From an uncultured Chthoniobacterales bacterium (GTDB lineage: Bacteria > Verrucomicrobiota > Verrucomicrobiae > Chthoniobacterales > UBA10450), in the NCBI GenBank assembly GCA_955652855.1, contig CATPCN010000752.1:1-5060 (forward strand): a stretch of DNA of 5,060 nucleotides, written 5' to 3'. A program made the translations under genes and the position numbers. Below, one piece after another: positions 1 to 5,035 of this stretch. Positions within the stretch are counted from its first letter, which is position 1. Each line of letters opens with the position of its first letter. The notes below the pieces were generated by a model. The model searched no databases. It was not told the origin of the DNA and saw only the letters and a list, made by a program, of their open reading frames with translations.

Positions 1-723
1 ATGTGCATGCTGGTGATCTTTGTCGTGTGGTTAATAGCCCGGGTCGTGTTCATCGTCGGAATACAAATTGCCACTGCTGATCTCGACGCGGGCAAAAAAA
101 TTCGGCTAGGCGATCTGCTCCGGCGCGCACTAAATGCCTGGGTGCCGACCGCGAAACTTTCTCTCTTTGTTTACGGCAGCTACTTTTTTTGGACGGCGAT
201 TCCACTTCTCGCAATACTGTCGCTACTGGGCGGCGAACTTTCGATTCTGTCGATCCTGCTCGTGCTGCTCATTTTGGCCGTCCAGGTTTACGTGACGGCA
301 CGGCTTTGGGTGAACTTCATGTTCTGGCAACAAACGAGCGTGCTCGAGCATCGCGACGGCATCGAAGCACTGCGTGAAAGCAAGGCGCTCGCCCGCAGTC
401 GTCGCAGTGAGCCTTGGCTTTCGCGGCCGATTGCGCGCGGTGCGATTCTTGTGTCGTTCTGGCTGCTGGTTCTGCTGGCGCTCAGTTCGAGCGCGGAAAT
501 GCCCTTTGTGTTCATGCGATTGCAGAACGTGACAAATCTCGAAGACATCGGCGCGCTCTGGCAAACTCTCACTAGTGCCCACGCGCCGGATGCGCTTACC
601 ATAGTGGGCTCGGCCATGAGCACGCTCGTGAACGCGCTGCTCCGGCCACTGCTCGGCATCAGTTTTGTCCTGCTTTACTTTGATGCGAAAGTTAATCTCG
701 CCGACGACAAGATCGACAATTAG
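1..723 (+). CDS. Multi-pass membrane protein of unknown function, probably 5'-incomplete
   Basis: The 240 visible residues carry about five hydrophobic helices, near residues 2-24, 51-77, 80-105, 143-163 and 200-226. A charged amphipathic stretch (about 113-135, VLEHRDGIEALRESKALARS) lies between the third and fourth. This layout, and the closing pattern LLRPLLGISFVLLYFDAK, recall bacterial membrane proteins related to the membrane domain of glycerophosphodiester phosphodiesterases. In those, a repeated ALRxSxxL segment sits between helices. No catalytic phosphodiesterase domain is present. The frame is open from the first base and the protein starts directly inside a helix, so the true start is probably upstream of the window; the ATG at base 1 may be internal. 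The gene ends at TAG and converges on the aldehyde dehydrogenase gene, with 63 bases between the two stops. The reading frame is well supported by its composition. The function is unknown, and transport or membrane organisation would be a guess. Confidence 0.72.
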   Translation: MCMLVIFVVWLIARVVFIVGIQIATADLDAGKKIRLGDLLRRALNAWVPTAKLSLFVYGSYFFWTAIPLLAILSLLGGELSILSILLVLLILAVQVYVTARLWVNFMFWQQTSVLEHRDGIEALRESKALARSRRSEPWLSRPIARGAILVSFWLLVLLALSSSAEMPFVFMRLQNVTNLEDIGALWQTLTSAHAPDALTIVGSAMSTLVNALLRPLLGISFVLLYFDAKVNLADDKIDN

Positions 724-760
724 TAAAGACTGACGACGCGCCGAGTAGCTATCTATGAAC

Positions 761-784
761 CGCGAACAATTTTTTAATTTCGCG
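761..784. terminator. Weak candidate bidirectional terminator hairpin between convergent genes
   Basis: Perfect six-base arms CGCGAA (761-766) and TTCGCG (779-784) enclose a 12-base A/T-rich loop. The hairpin begins two bases after the aldehyde dehydrogenase stop and about 37 bases after the plus-strand stop. It is the only clear inverted repeat in the gap, where a shared terminator would be expected. The stem is short, and the T-run lies inside the loop rather than after the stem, so it is not a textbook intrinsic terminator. Confidence 0.25.
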
Positions 785-786
785 TC

Positions 787-2337
787 TCACGCGCCCAGCG
801 CGAGATACGGCAGCAAACCATGCCGCCCGCCTTCGCGTCCGAATCCGCTTTCTTTGTAGCCGCCGAATGGACTGGTCGGATCAAACTTATTGTAAGTGTT
901 CGCCCAAACGACGCCCGCGCGCAGTTTGCTCACGATCTTGAAAATCTTGCTCCCCTTGTCCGTCCAAACGCCGGCACTTAATCCGTAAGCGGTATTGTTC
1001 GCGCGTTCGATCGCTTCTTCCGGAGTGCGAAACGTCATCACGCTTAAGACCGGTCCGAAAATTTCTTCCTGCGCGATGCGATGCGACGCGGTCACGCCGG
1101 TAAAAAAACTTGGCGGATACCAATAGCCTTTTTCCGGCAAACGCATTCGCGGTTGTACGAGTTCTGCGCCTTGTTTCAAACCGCTGTCCACAAGCTCGCA
1201 AATTTTTTCGAGCTGCGCGCGCGAATTGATTGCGCCAATGTCGGTGTTTTTATCGAGCGGATTGCCCACACGCAACGTTGCGATGCGATCGCGCAGCTTC
1301 CGAATCACCTTGGGAAAAATGCCTTCCTGCACGAGCAAGCGCGAGCCAGCGCAGCAGACGTGGCCCTGGTTAAAATAAATTCCCGAGATGATTCCCTCAA
1401 CGGCTTGATCGATCGGCGCGTCTTCAAAAATGATGTTGGCCGCTTTTCCGCCGAGCTCGAGAGTCAATTTCTTTTTCGTGCCGGCGACTGCTTGCGTGAG
1501 CAATTTTCCCACTGATGTCGATCCAGTGAACGCGATCTTGTTCACGTCGTCGTGCTCGACGAGCGCTTTGCCGGTTGCGCCCGCGCCGGTCACGATGTTG
1601 ACGACGCCATCGGGCAACCCGGCTTCCTGAAAAATTTCGGCGAGATGCATCGCGGTAATGCTGGTGGTTTCGGCCGGCTTCAAGACGCAGGTGTTTCCGC
1701 AAGCGAGGGCCGGCGCAAGTTTCCAAGCGGCCATGAGCAACGGAAAATTCCACGGGATGATTTGACCGGCGACGCCGAGCGGACGCGTTGTTCGTCCCGG
1801 AAACGCGTATTCCAATTTGTCCGCCCAACCGGCGTAATAAAAAAAGTGCGCGGCGACGAGGGGAAGATCGATGTCGCGCGATTCCTTGATTGTCTTGCCG
1901 CCGTCCATCGTTTCGAGCACAGCGAGCTCTCTCGATTTTTCCTGGATGATTCTGGCGATGCGATAGAGGAACTTCGCGCGTTCGCGCCCCGGCATTTTGC
2001 TCCAGACGTTTTTGTAAGCGCGTCGCGCGGCGCTGACCGCAAGATCGACATCTTTCGCATTGGCGTCGGCGATCTCGGCGAGTTTTTCTTCGGTGGCCGG
2101 ATTGATCGAAGCGAAATATTTTCCCGAGCGCGGTGCGACGAACTTTCCGCCGATGAACAACTGATAACGCGGCTTGAGGCGAATGTGGTCGCTCGCTTCC
2201 GGCGCGGACGCGTAGCTCCACTTATCGCCAAAGTTCAAGCGTCGCTGGCCAGGCGGAAGCGCAACGCCGCGATGCGCGAGCGCGCCGTTGTGTTCGACGA
2301 CGATCAACTCAGTGCGACGTGATTTTTTGCGCGGCAT
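787..2337 (-). CDS. NAD-dependent aldehyde dehydrogenase linked to deoxyribose-phosphate aldolase
   Basis: This 516-residue protein is a full-length member of the classical ALDH superfamily, which oxidises aldehydes to acids with NAD(P). Landmarks are in the expected order: oxyanion-hole Asn197 in PWNFP, Lys220 and Glu223 in KPAE, the GSTSVG nucleotide loop (272-277), general-base Glu294 in LELGGK, catalytic Cys328 in NQGHVCCAGSR, and EEIFGPV (Glu425). A Glu at the 223 position, as in mitochondrial ALDH2, usually favours NAD over NADP. The usual GQ before the catalytic cysteine is GH here. The gene follows deoC on the same strand after 77 bases, so the likely substrate is the acetaldehyde released by the aldolase; this is inferred from context. 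The fold proper begins near residue 58. Before it lies an Arg/Lys-rich tail, then SYASAPE, which I recall from deoC-linked homologues. The ATG at 2337 is the only ATG before Met115, but TTG starts at residues 11 or 34 cannot be excluded. No Shine-Dalgarno is visible. Confidence 0.95.
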   Translation of the reverse strand: MPRKKSRRTELIVVEHNGALAHRGVALPPGQRRLNFGDKWSYASAPEASDHIRLKPRYQLFIGGKFVAPRSGKYFASINPATEEKLAEIADANAKDVDLAVSAARRAYKNVWSKMPGRERAKFLYRIARIIQEKSRELAVLETMDGGKTIKESRDIDLPLVAAHFFYYAGWADKLEYAFPGRTTRPLGVAGQIIPWNFPLLMAAWKLAPALACGNTCVLKPAETTSITAMHLAEIFQEAGLPDGVVNIVTGAGATGKALVEHDDVNKIAFTGSTSVGKLLTQAVAGTKKKLTLELGGKAANIIFEDAPIDQAVEGIISGIYFNQGHVCCAGSRLLVQEGIFPKVIRKLRDRIATLRVGNPLDKNTDIGAINSRAQLEKICELVDSGLKQGAELVQPRMRLPEKGYWYPPSFFTGVTASHRIAQEEIFGPVLSVMTFRTPEEAIERANNTAYGLSAGVWTDKGSKIFKIVSKLRAGVVWANTYNKFDPTSPFGGYKESGFGREGGRHGLLPYLALGA

Positions 2338-2340
2338 AAA

Positions 2341-2413
2341 ATCGACATAAACGTTTAGTCCGATCAGCGGTTTCTCGCACGCAAAAAGAAGATCGCGCTT
2401 TCACTATGTCGAT
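2341..2413 (-). repeat. 9-base inverted repeat bracketing the deoC-ALDH gap
   Basis: ATCGACATA (2341-2349) and its exact complement TATGTCGAT (2405-2413) enclose 55 bases. On the minus strand one arm begins one base after the deoC stop, and the other ends three bases before the ALDH start codon. A weaker nested pairing lies inside: CGATC (2361-2365) with GATCG (2391-2395), then TTCT (2372-2375) with AGAA (2387-2390). Folded, it would bring the deoC stop close to the ALDH start. Its function is unknown and chance is possible. Confidence 0.4.
2348..2357. promoter_or_regulatory. Palindrome resembling a LacI-family operator core
   Basis: TAAACGTTTA is a perfect 10-base palindrome lying 10 bases before the ALDH start codon. 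Its centre AAACGTTT matches the core common to many LacI/GalR-family operators, such as those of PurR and RbsR type. A sugar-responsive repressor would make sense beside deoxyribose catabolism. No regulator gene is in the window and no convincing promoter is visible, so this is a candidate only. Confidence 0.3.
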
Positions 2414-2414
2414 C

Positions 2415-3350
2415 TTAGGGCAGCGAAAAGTAATCGCCGCCCTGATAATTTCCGTCGACGGTTTTGACGATTTGCATGAGCACGTCGTTGACGAGCGTGC
2501 TCGCGCCGAATCGGAAAAGATCAGGCGTGAGCCAATCGTCGCCGAGCGTTTCCTTCAGCATCACGAGATAAGCGAGCGCCTGTTTGGCATTGCGAATTCC
2601 ACCGGCCGGCTTCATGCCGATGCGAATGCCGGTTTCGTAGAAATGATCGCGGATCGCTTCCAGCATCACTAGCGTGACCGGCATGGTCGCCGCCGGCGAA
2701 ATTTTTCCTGTCGATGTTTTGATGAAGTCGGCGCCGGCGCGCATGGCGATTTCGCTGGCACACCGTACATTGTCGTAGGTTTGGAGCTCGCCGGTTTCGA
2801 GAATCACTTTTAGATGCGCCGCTCCGCATGCCTCTTTCGTCGCCGCGATTTCGTCAAAGATGCGATCGTGATTGCCGGCCAGAAAAATTCCGCGATTGAT
2901 CACCAGGTCGATCTCATCGGCGCCGTCGCGCGCCGCGCTTCGCACTTCCTGCAGTTTTAATTTCAAAGGCATGAGGCCGGTGGGAAATGCGGTCGCGACC
3001 GATGCGACTTTGACTCCGGAGCTGCCGAGAAACTTTTTCGCGACGCGCACGAGGTTCGAGTAAACGCAAACGGCCGCGCAGGATGGAACCTTGTAGCGCG
3101 GATCTGCCGGCTGCATCGCTTTGCGACAGAGAAACGCGACTTTACCCAGCGTATCTTTTCCCTCCAGCGTCGTCAGATCCATCATCGAAATGGCTAGTTT
3201 GAGTCCGGTCAGCTTGGCCGAAGTCTTGATGCTGCGTTTCGCGAAGGCGGCCGCGCGTTCTTCGACCATGACTTGATCGACGGATGGGAAGGCGAATGTC
3301 GATCTTGTTGTGGTTGCGTCGCGTGGTCGCGAAGAAACGAGCGCCTTCAT
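2415..3350 (-). CDS. deoC: Deoxyribose-phosphate aldolase, long animal-DERA-like form
   Basis: This enzyme (EC 4.1.2.4) reversibly cleaves 2-deoxy-D-ribose 5-phosphate to glyceraldehyde 3-phosphate and acetaldehyde, the last step of deoxynucleoside breakdown. With the ATG at 3350 the protein has 311 residues. The Schiff-base lysine is Lys211 in ADFIKTSTGK. The second active-site lysine is Lys247 in MKPAGGIR, and the aspartate equivalent to E. coli Asp102 is Asp148 in DEIDLVINR. The phosphate-site end, FRFGASTL (279-286), is intact. It is about 50 residues longer than E. coli DeoC. By recollection it matches human DERA better: a similar N-terminal extension before the DLTTL motif (58-62), AVCVY, VINR, FYETGIRIGMKPAGGIR and a similar tail. 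A GTG three codons upstream (3359) is an alternative start. No Shine-Dalgarno is visible. The aldehyde dehydrogenase gene follows, probably co-transcribed. A leader 101 bases long separates deoC from the upstream membrane-protein gene and contains competing stems. Confidence 0.96.
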   Translation of the reverse strand: MKALVSSRPRDATTTRSTFAFPSVDQVMVEERAAAFAKRSIKTSAKLTGLKLAISMMDLTTLEGKDTLGKVAFLCRKAMQPADPRYKVPSCAAVCVYSNLVRVAKKFLGSSGVKVASVATAFPTGLMPLKLKLQEVRSAARDGADEIDLVINRGIFLAGNHDRIFDEIAATKEACGAAHLKVILETGELQTYDNVRCASEIAMRAGADFIKTSTGKISPAATMPVTLVMLEAIRDHFYETGIRIGMKPAGGIRNAKQALAYLVMLKETLGDDWLTPDLFRFGASTLVNDVLMQIVKTVDGNYQGGDYFSLP

Positions 3351-3416
3351 ACGAAGCACTCAGCGTATTCGCTTCGCCGTTTTTAGGGAAAACCAAAGGC
3401 AGACCGCGCGAAGCGA
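3351..3416 (-). promoter_or_regulatory. Competing inverted repeats in the deoC leader
   Basis: In minus-strand order there are three segments. A is TCGCTTCGC (plus 3408-3416), B is GCGAAGCGA (plus 3369-3377) and C is GCTTCGT (plus 3351-3357). A and B are perfectly complementary over nine bases across a 30-base spacer. B can instead pair with C over six bases plus a G-U, with a 13-base loop; C then ends directly against the ATG at 3350. The two stems exclude each other, the layout expected of an attenuator or translational switch. I see no known riboswitch consensus and no clear promoter, so A may not even be transcribed from a local start. Confidence 0.35.
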
Positions 3417-3451
3417 CGTGATTTTGGAAAAAATAAAATGCGCCTTAACCC

Positions 3452-4141
3452 TCACGAAACATTCGAGCCATTGTGCCATTCTTGCCGCGCGCGCGAGATC
3501 AAATGTGTCAGCGTTTTAAAGAACCGAAGCACGTAGAGTAAATAGAGGCCGAATGAGGCGAATTGAATTGTGGCAAGCCAAACGTGGCCTTCGCGCTCTA
3601 AAAAATATGCCGGCCAGGCGCGGACGCAGATCATGCAGACCAGGTTTAATAAAAAAAGCGCGGGCACAAGCGCGAGAATATTGAGCCATTGATCTCGCGT
3701 AACCAAGGCATAGAGGCGATTGCTTGCTTCTCCCGCGCTGTCGCGTTCCCGCGCGCGAATCAACCGGAGATCGTAAATAAAAAGCAGCCAGACGATCCCG
3801 GCGTACACTGCTCCGATCGCGAACCAGGCTCGCGGATTATTTAACCGTGAGAATAGAAGCGACTCTCCCAGAGCACATGCGATGTAGAAAAAATTGTGGC
3901 CGAATTCCAGGGGCCACCGGATGAGCGTGAGCGTGTGCACGACCGAACGCGACCAGAATATCAAAATGATGAGAAGTCCGGAGACAACGTAGGGCCAGAA
4001 CGCACGTTGCTGGATCGACAAGACGGATCGCGCATTGTCGATCAAAAAATAGAGGGCCACGCCCTGAACGATGCTCGTGAGGGTCAGCTCAATTTCGATG
4101 ACCGTCGAGTCCAACTCGGAACGGGTGGCGGAACATTTCAT
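3452..4141 (-). CDS. Orphan six-helix integral membrane protein
   Basis: I do not recognise this 229-residue protein. It has about six hydrophobic segments, near residues 17-36, 49-72, 78-96, 105-126, 151-173 and 187-207. There is no signal peptide and there are no cysteine-rich or nucleotide-binding motifs. A charged loop of roughly 127-150 (LRLIRARERDSAGE...) splits the helices four plus two, and the C-terminus is basic (SRARQEWHNG). Charged or polar residues near helices, such as R65 and H69 in SRSVVHTL, E79/H82 and D124, could be functional, but no family pattern is clear. The strand and order place it between the zinc-ribbon gene (116 bases upstream) and deoC (101 bases downstream). Gaps of that size, each with its own hairpins, argue against tight co-transcription. 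A role in nucleoside or deoxyribose uptake is not supported, since known nucleoside carriers are larger. The ATG at 4141 is the natural start; no Shine-Dalgarno precedes it. Confidence 0.8.
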   Translation of the reverse strand: MKCSATRSELDSTVIEIELTLTSIVQGVALYFLIDNARSVLSIQQRAFWPYVVSGLLIILIFWSRSVVHTLTLIRWPLEFGHNFFYIACALGESLLFSRLNNPRAWFAIGAVYAGIVWLLFIYDLRLIRARERDSAGEASNRLYALVTRDQWLNILALVPALFLLNLVCMICVRAWPAYFLEREGHVWLATIQFASFGLYLLYVLRFFKTLTHLISRARQEWHNGSNVS

Positions 4142-4152
4142 GGCGGCAATAA

Positions 4153-4175
4153 CTCAATAACATCGACATATTGAG
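4153..4175 (-). repeat. Small hairpin in the leader of the membrane-protein gene
   Basis: Perfect seven-base arms CTCAATA (4153-4159) and TATTGAG (4169-4175) enclose a nine-base loop, ending 11 bases upstream of the ATG at 4141. The downstream half contains ATCGACATA (4162-4170), the same nine bases that form the arms around the deoC-ALDH gap. It could be an operator or a leader hairpin; nothing in the sequence decides. Confidence 0.3.
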
Positions 4176-4246
4176 ATTGTCCGCGGCCTGGGCGGCAACT
4201 CCGCTTTTCTTGGCAAGCGCAACGCAGCTTAACGCGCTCGATGCGT

Positions 4247-4272
4247 GTTCTGCGCGCTTAGCGCGCGAGAAC
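4247..4272 (-). terminator. Stable hairpin with the zinc-ribbon stop codon in its loop
   Basis: GTTCT-GCGCGC (4247-4257) pairs with GCGCGC-AGAAC (4261-4272), with one unpaired G at 4267. This makes an 11-pair stem closed by a three-base loop, 4258-4260. On the minus strand that loop is the TAA stop of the zinc-ribbon gene. It marks the end of the RRM-infA-zinc-ribbon block and could serve as a 3' stabiliser or a termination or pausing element. No T-run follows on the minus strand, so it is not a standard intrinsic terminator. Confidence 0.4.
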
Positions 4273-4467
4273 TACGTCCTTTTTTGTCCAGATGTGAACG
4301 CGCTGGCAATAGGGACAGGAAACCTTCGGATTTTTCCAATGCGCGGTTTCGAACAAGCTCTCTTCGATTGTAAGCCCGGTGGGAGCCAGCTTGGCTGTGG
4401 ACGGGCATCTTACTAAAATACGTTTAATCACGGGACCCTTCGTTTCTTTTCGCGTTGTAATTGGCAT
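4258..4467 (-). CDS. Small zinc-ribbon protein downstream of infA
   Basis: This 69-residue protein resembles the small conserved hypothetical proteins with the layout RCPxTxKxxPTG...F......VxCPxCxxxHxWxKxDxxL. Here the landmarks are R20-C21-P22-S23-T24, P29-T30-G31, F39, C51-P52-Y53-C54, H58, W60 and K63-D64. Cys51 and Cys54 form a zinc knuckle. The remaining ligands could be Cys21 and His58, giving an incomplete Cys3His-type ribbon; that assignment is inference. Family members have no firmly established function known to me. The gene starts eight bases after the infA stop in a different frame, so the two are almost certainly co-transcribed and perhaps translationally coupled. The start region has an A-run (AAAAAAAATT before ATG) and no Shine-Dalgarno. 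The basic N-terminus (MPITTRKETKGPVIKR) and the location suggest a nucleic-acid or ribosome partner, but this is a guess. Confidence 0.82.
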   Translation of the reverse strand: MPITTRKETKGPVIKRILVRCPSTAKLAPTGLTIEESLFETAHWKNPKVSCPYCQRVHIWTKKDVVLAR

Positions 4468-4475
4468 AATTTTTT

Positions 4476-4694
4476 TTATCCGAGTCGGTAAACGATTCGT
4501 GCTTTATCAATATCGGAGGGGGACATCTCAAGTTTCACGCGATCGCCCGTCGTGATGCGAATGAAGCGTTTGCGCATTCTCCCATAGATATGCGCGAGGA
4601 CCTGATGTTCGTTGGCCAACTCCACCCGAAACATTGTGCCGGCCAGGACTGAGATGATTTTTCCTTCCAGCTCGATCGCTTTTTTTGGATCCAT
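4476..4694 (-). CDS. infA: Translation initiation factor IF-1
   Basis: This 72-residue protein has the exact usual length of bacterial IF-1 and is a single S1/OB-fold domain. IF-1 binds the 30S A site and helps IF-2 and IF-3 select the initiator tRNA. Family landmarks are [20 protein letters not shown] (7-26), [16 protein letters not shown] (32-47), the GD at 50-51, and the closing P-x-D...ARIVYR (59-70). The common HISG(K/R)MRK motif reads HIYGRMRK, with a tyrosine at residue 37 where serine is usual. The gene stands between an RRM protein gene and a small zinc-ribbon gene, not beside rpmJ, rpsM, secY or map. That suggests a relocated or second infA copy, which this window alone cannot decide. 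The ATG at 4694 gives the standard N-terminus. No Shine-Dalgarno is visible, but a strong hairpin ends 16 bases before the start and may affect expression. Confidence 0.97.
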   Translation of the reverse strand: MDPKKAIELEGKIISVLAGTMFRVELANEHQVLAHIYGRMRKRFIRITTGDRVKLEMSPSDIDKARIVYRLG

Positions 4695-4710
4695 GAGAAT
4701 CGATGGAGCT

Positions 4711-4740
4711 GGCCGGCACTCGGTTAAAGGAGCGCCGGCC
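4711..4740 (-). promoter_or_regulatory. GC-rich hairpin between the RRM gene and infA
   Basis: Arms GGCCGGC (4711-4717) and GCCGGCC (4734-4740) pair perfectly. On the minus-strand RNA the stem continues through a G-U pair (4733/4718) and three more pairs to 11 in all, closing on an eight-base loop. On the plus strand the same position would be an A-C mismatch, so the structure favours the transcribed strand. No U-run follows, making it a poor intrinsic terminator; an attenuator, an RNase-processing site or a leader element for infA is possible. Outer arms AATCGAT (4698-4704) and ATCGATT (4752-4758) could extend it. Confidence 0.45.
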
Positions 4741-4756
4741 GCTCGATCAAAATCGA

Positions 4757-5035
4757 TTACCGGCGATCTCCGGCGAATTGACGCGGACGCTCTTCGCGTG
4801 CGCGTGCTTCGTTCACGGTGAGCGTTCGTCCAGCGACTTCTTTGCCGTTGAGCGCGCTCATTGCCGCATTGGCTTCAGCCGTGTCGCCCATTGTGACGAA
4901 TGCGAATCCGCGGGACTTGCCCGTCATGCGATCCATCATCAGCGCGACTTCGGTGACTTTGCCATGTTTTTCAAAAAGATCTTGAAGATCATTTTCGGTG
5001 GTCTCAAAAGAGAGATTTCCTACATACAGTTTCAT
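4757..5035 (-). CDS. Single-RRM RNA-binding protein
   Basis: This 92-residue protein is one RNA recognition motif with a short basic tail, like the small bacterial RRM proteins known best from cyanobacteria (Rbp family) and found in several other phyla. RNP2 is LYVGNL (3-8) and RNP1 is KSRGFAFV (40-47). The aromatic residues that stack on RNA bases, Tyr4, Phe44 and Phe46, are all present. The beta-alpha-beta-beta-alpha-beta core ends near LTVNEARAR (72-80). The tail ends [10 protein letters not shown] and lacks the long glycine-rich extension many relatives carry. It binds RNA in the cytoplasm; several cyanobacterial relatives are cold-induced, but the target here is unknown. It is the first gene visible in the run leading to infA, with 62 bases and a stable hairpin in between. 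Only 25 bases of leader are in the window, with no Shine-Dalgarno, and the promoter is not visible. Confidence 0.95.
   Translation of the reverse strand: MKLYVGNLSFETTENDLQDLFEKHGKVTEVALMMDRMTGKSRGFAFVTMGDTAEANAAMSALNGKEVAGRTLTVNEARAREERPRQFAGDRR

Noticed and set aside
223..659. Minus-strand frames opposite the plus-strand membrane protein
   Set aside because: They overlap each other in different frames and give His/Arg- or Ser-rich products without domains. The plus-strand frame has convincing membrane helices.
1424..2221. Open frame of 265 codons on the minus strand in another frame of the aldehyde dehydrogenase gene
   Set aside because: The product is extremely Arg-rich and low in complexity, a typical frame shadow of a GC-biased gene.
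1552..2322. Long open frame of 256 codons on the plus strand opposite the aldehyde dehydrogenase gene
   Set aside because: It is antisense to a gene with all catalytic motifs intact. Its product is Arg/Asp/Phe-rich without any domain pattern, as expected from the codon bias of the real gene.
2406..3307. Direct repeat ATGTCGATCTT at 2406-2416 and 3297-3307, as possible mobile-element ends around deoC
   Set aside because: An 11-base repeat is expected a few times by chance in 5 kb, the copies fall inside or at the edge of coding sequence, and no transposase or target duplication is present.
3142..3396. Minus-strand frame overlapping the 5' end of deoC, considered as a frameshifted true N-terminus
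   Set aside because: The deoC frame itself continues with a plausible DERA-like N-terminal helix region, and the overlapping frame becomes an Arg-rich shadow. No frameshift is needed.
4171..4416. Plus-strand frame of 81 codons opposite the zinc-ribbon gene
   Set aside because: The opposite strand carries conserved zinc-ribbon motifs and operon spacing. The plus-strand product has no recognisable features.
4465..4478. A8 run at the infA-zinc-ribbon junction as a slippage site that fuses the two proteins
   Set aside because: IF-1 ends at its normal C-terminus at residue 72 and the next gene has its own ATG, so simple coupling explains the junction.
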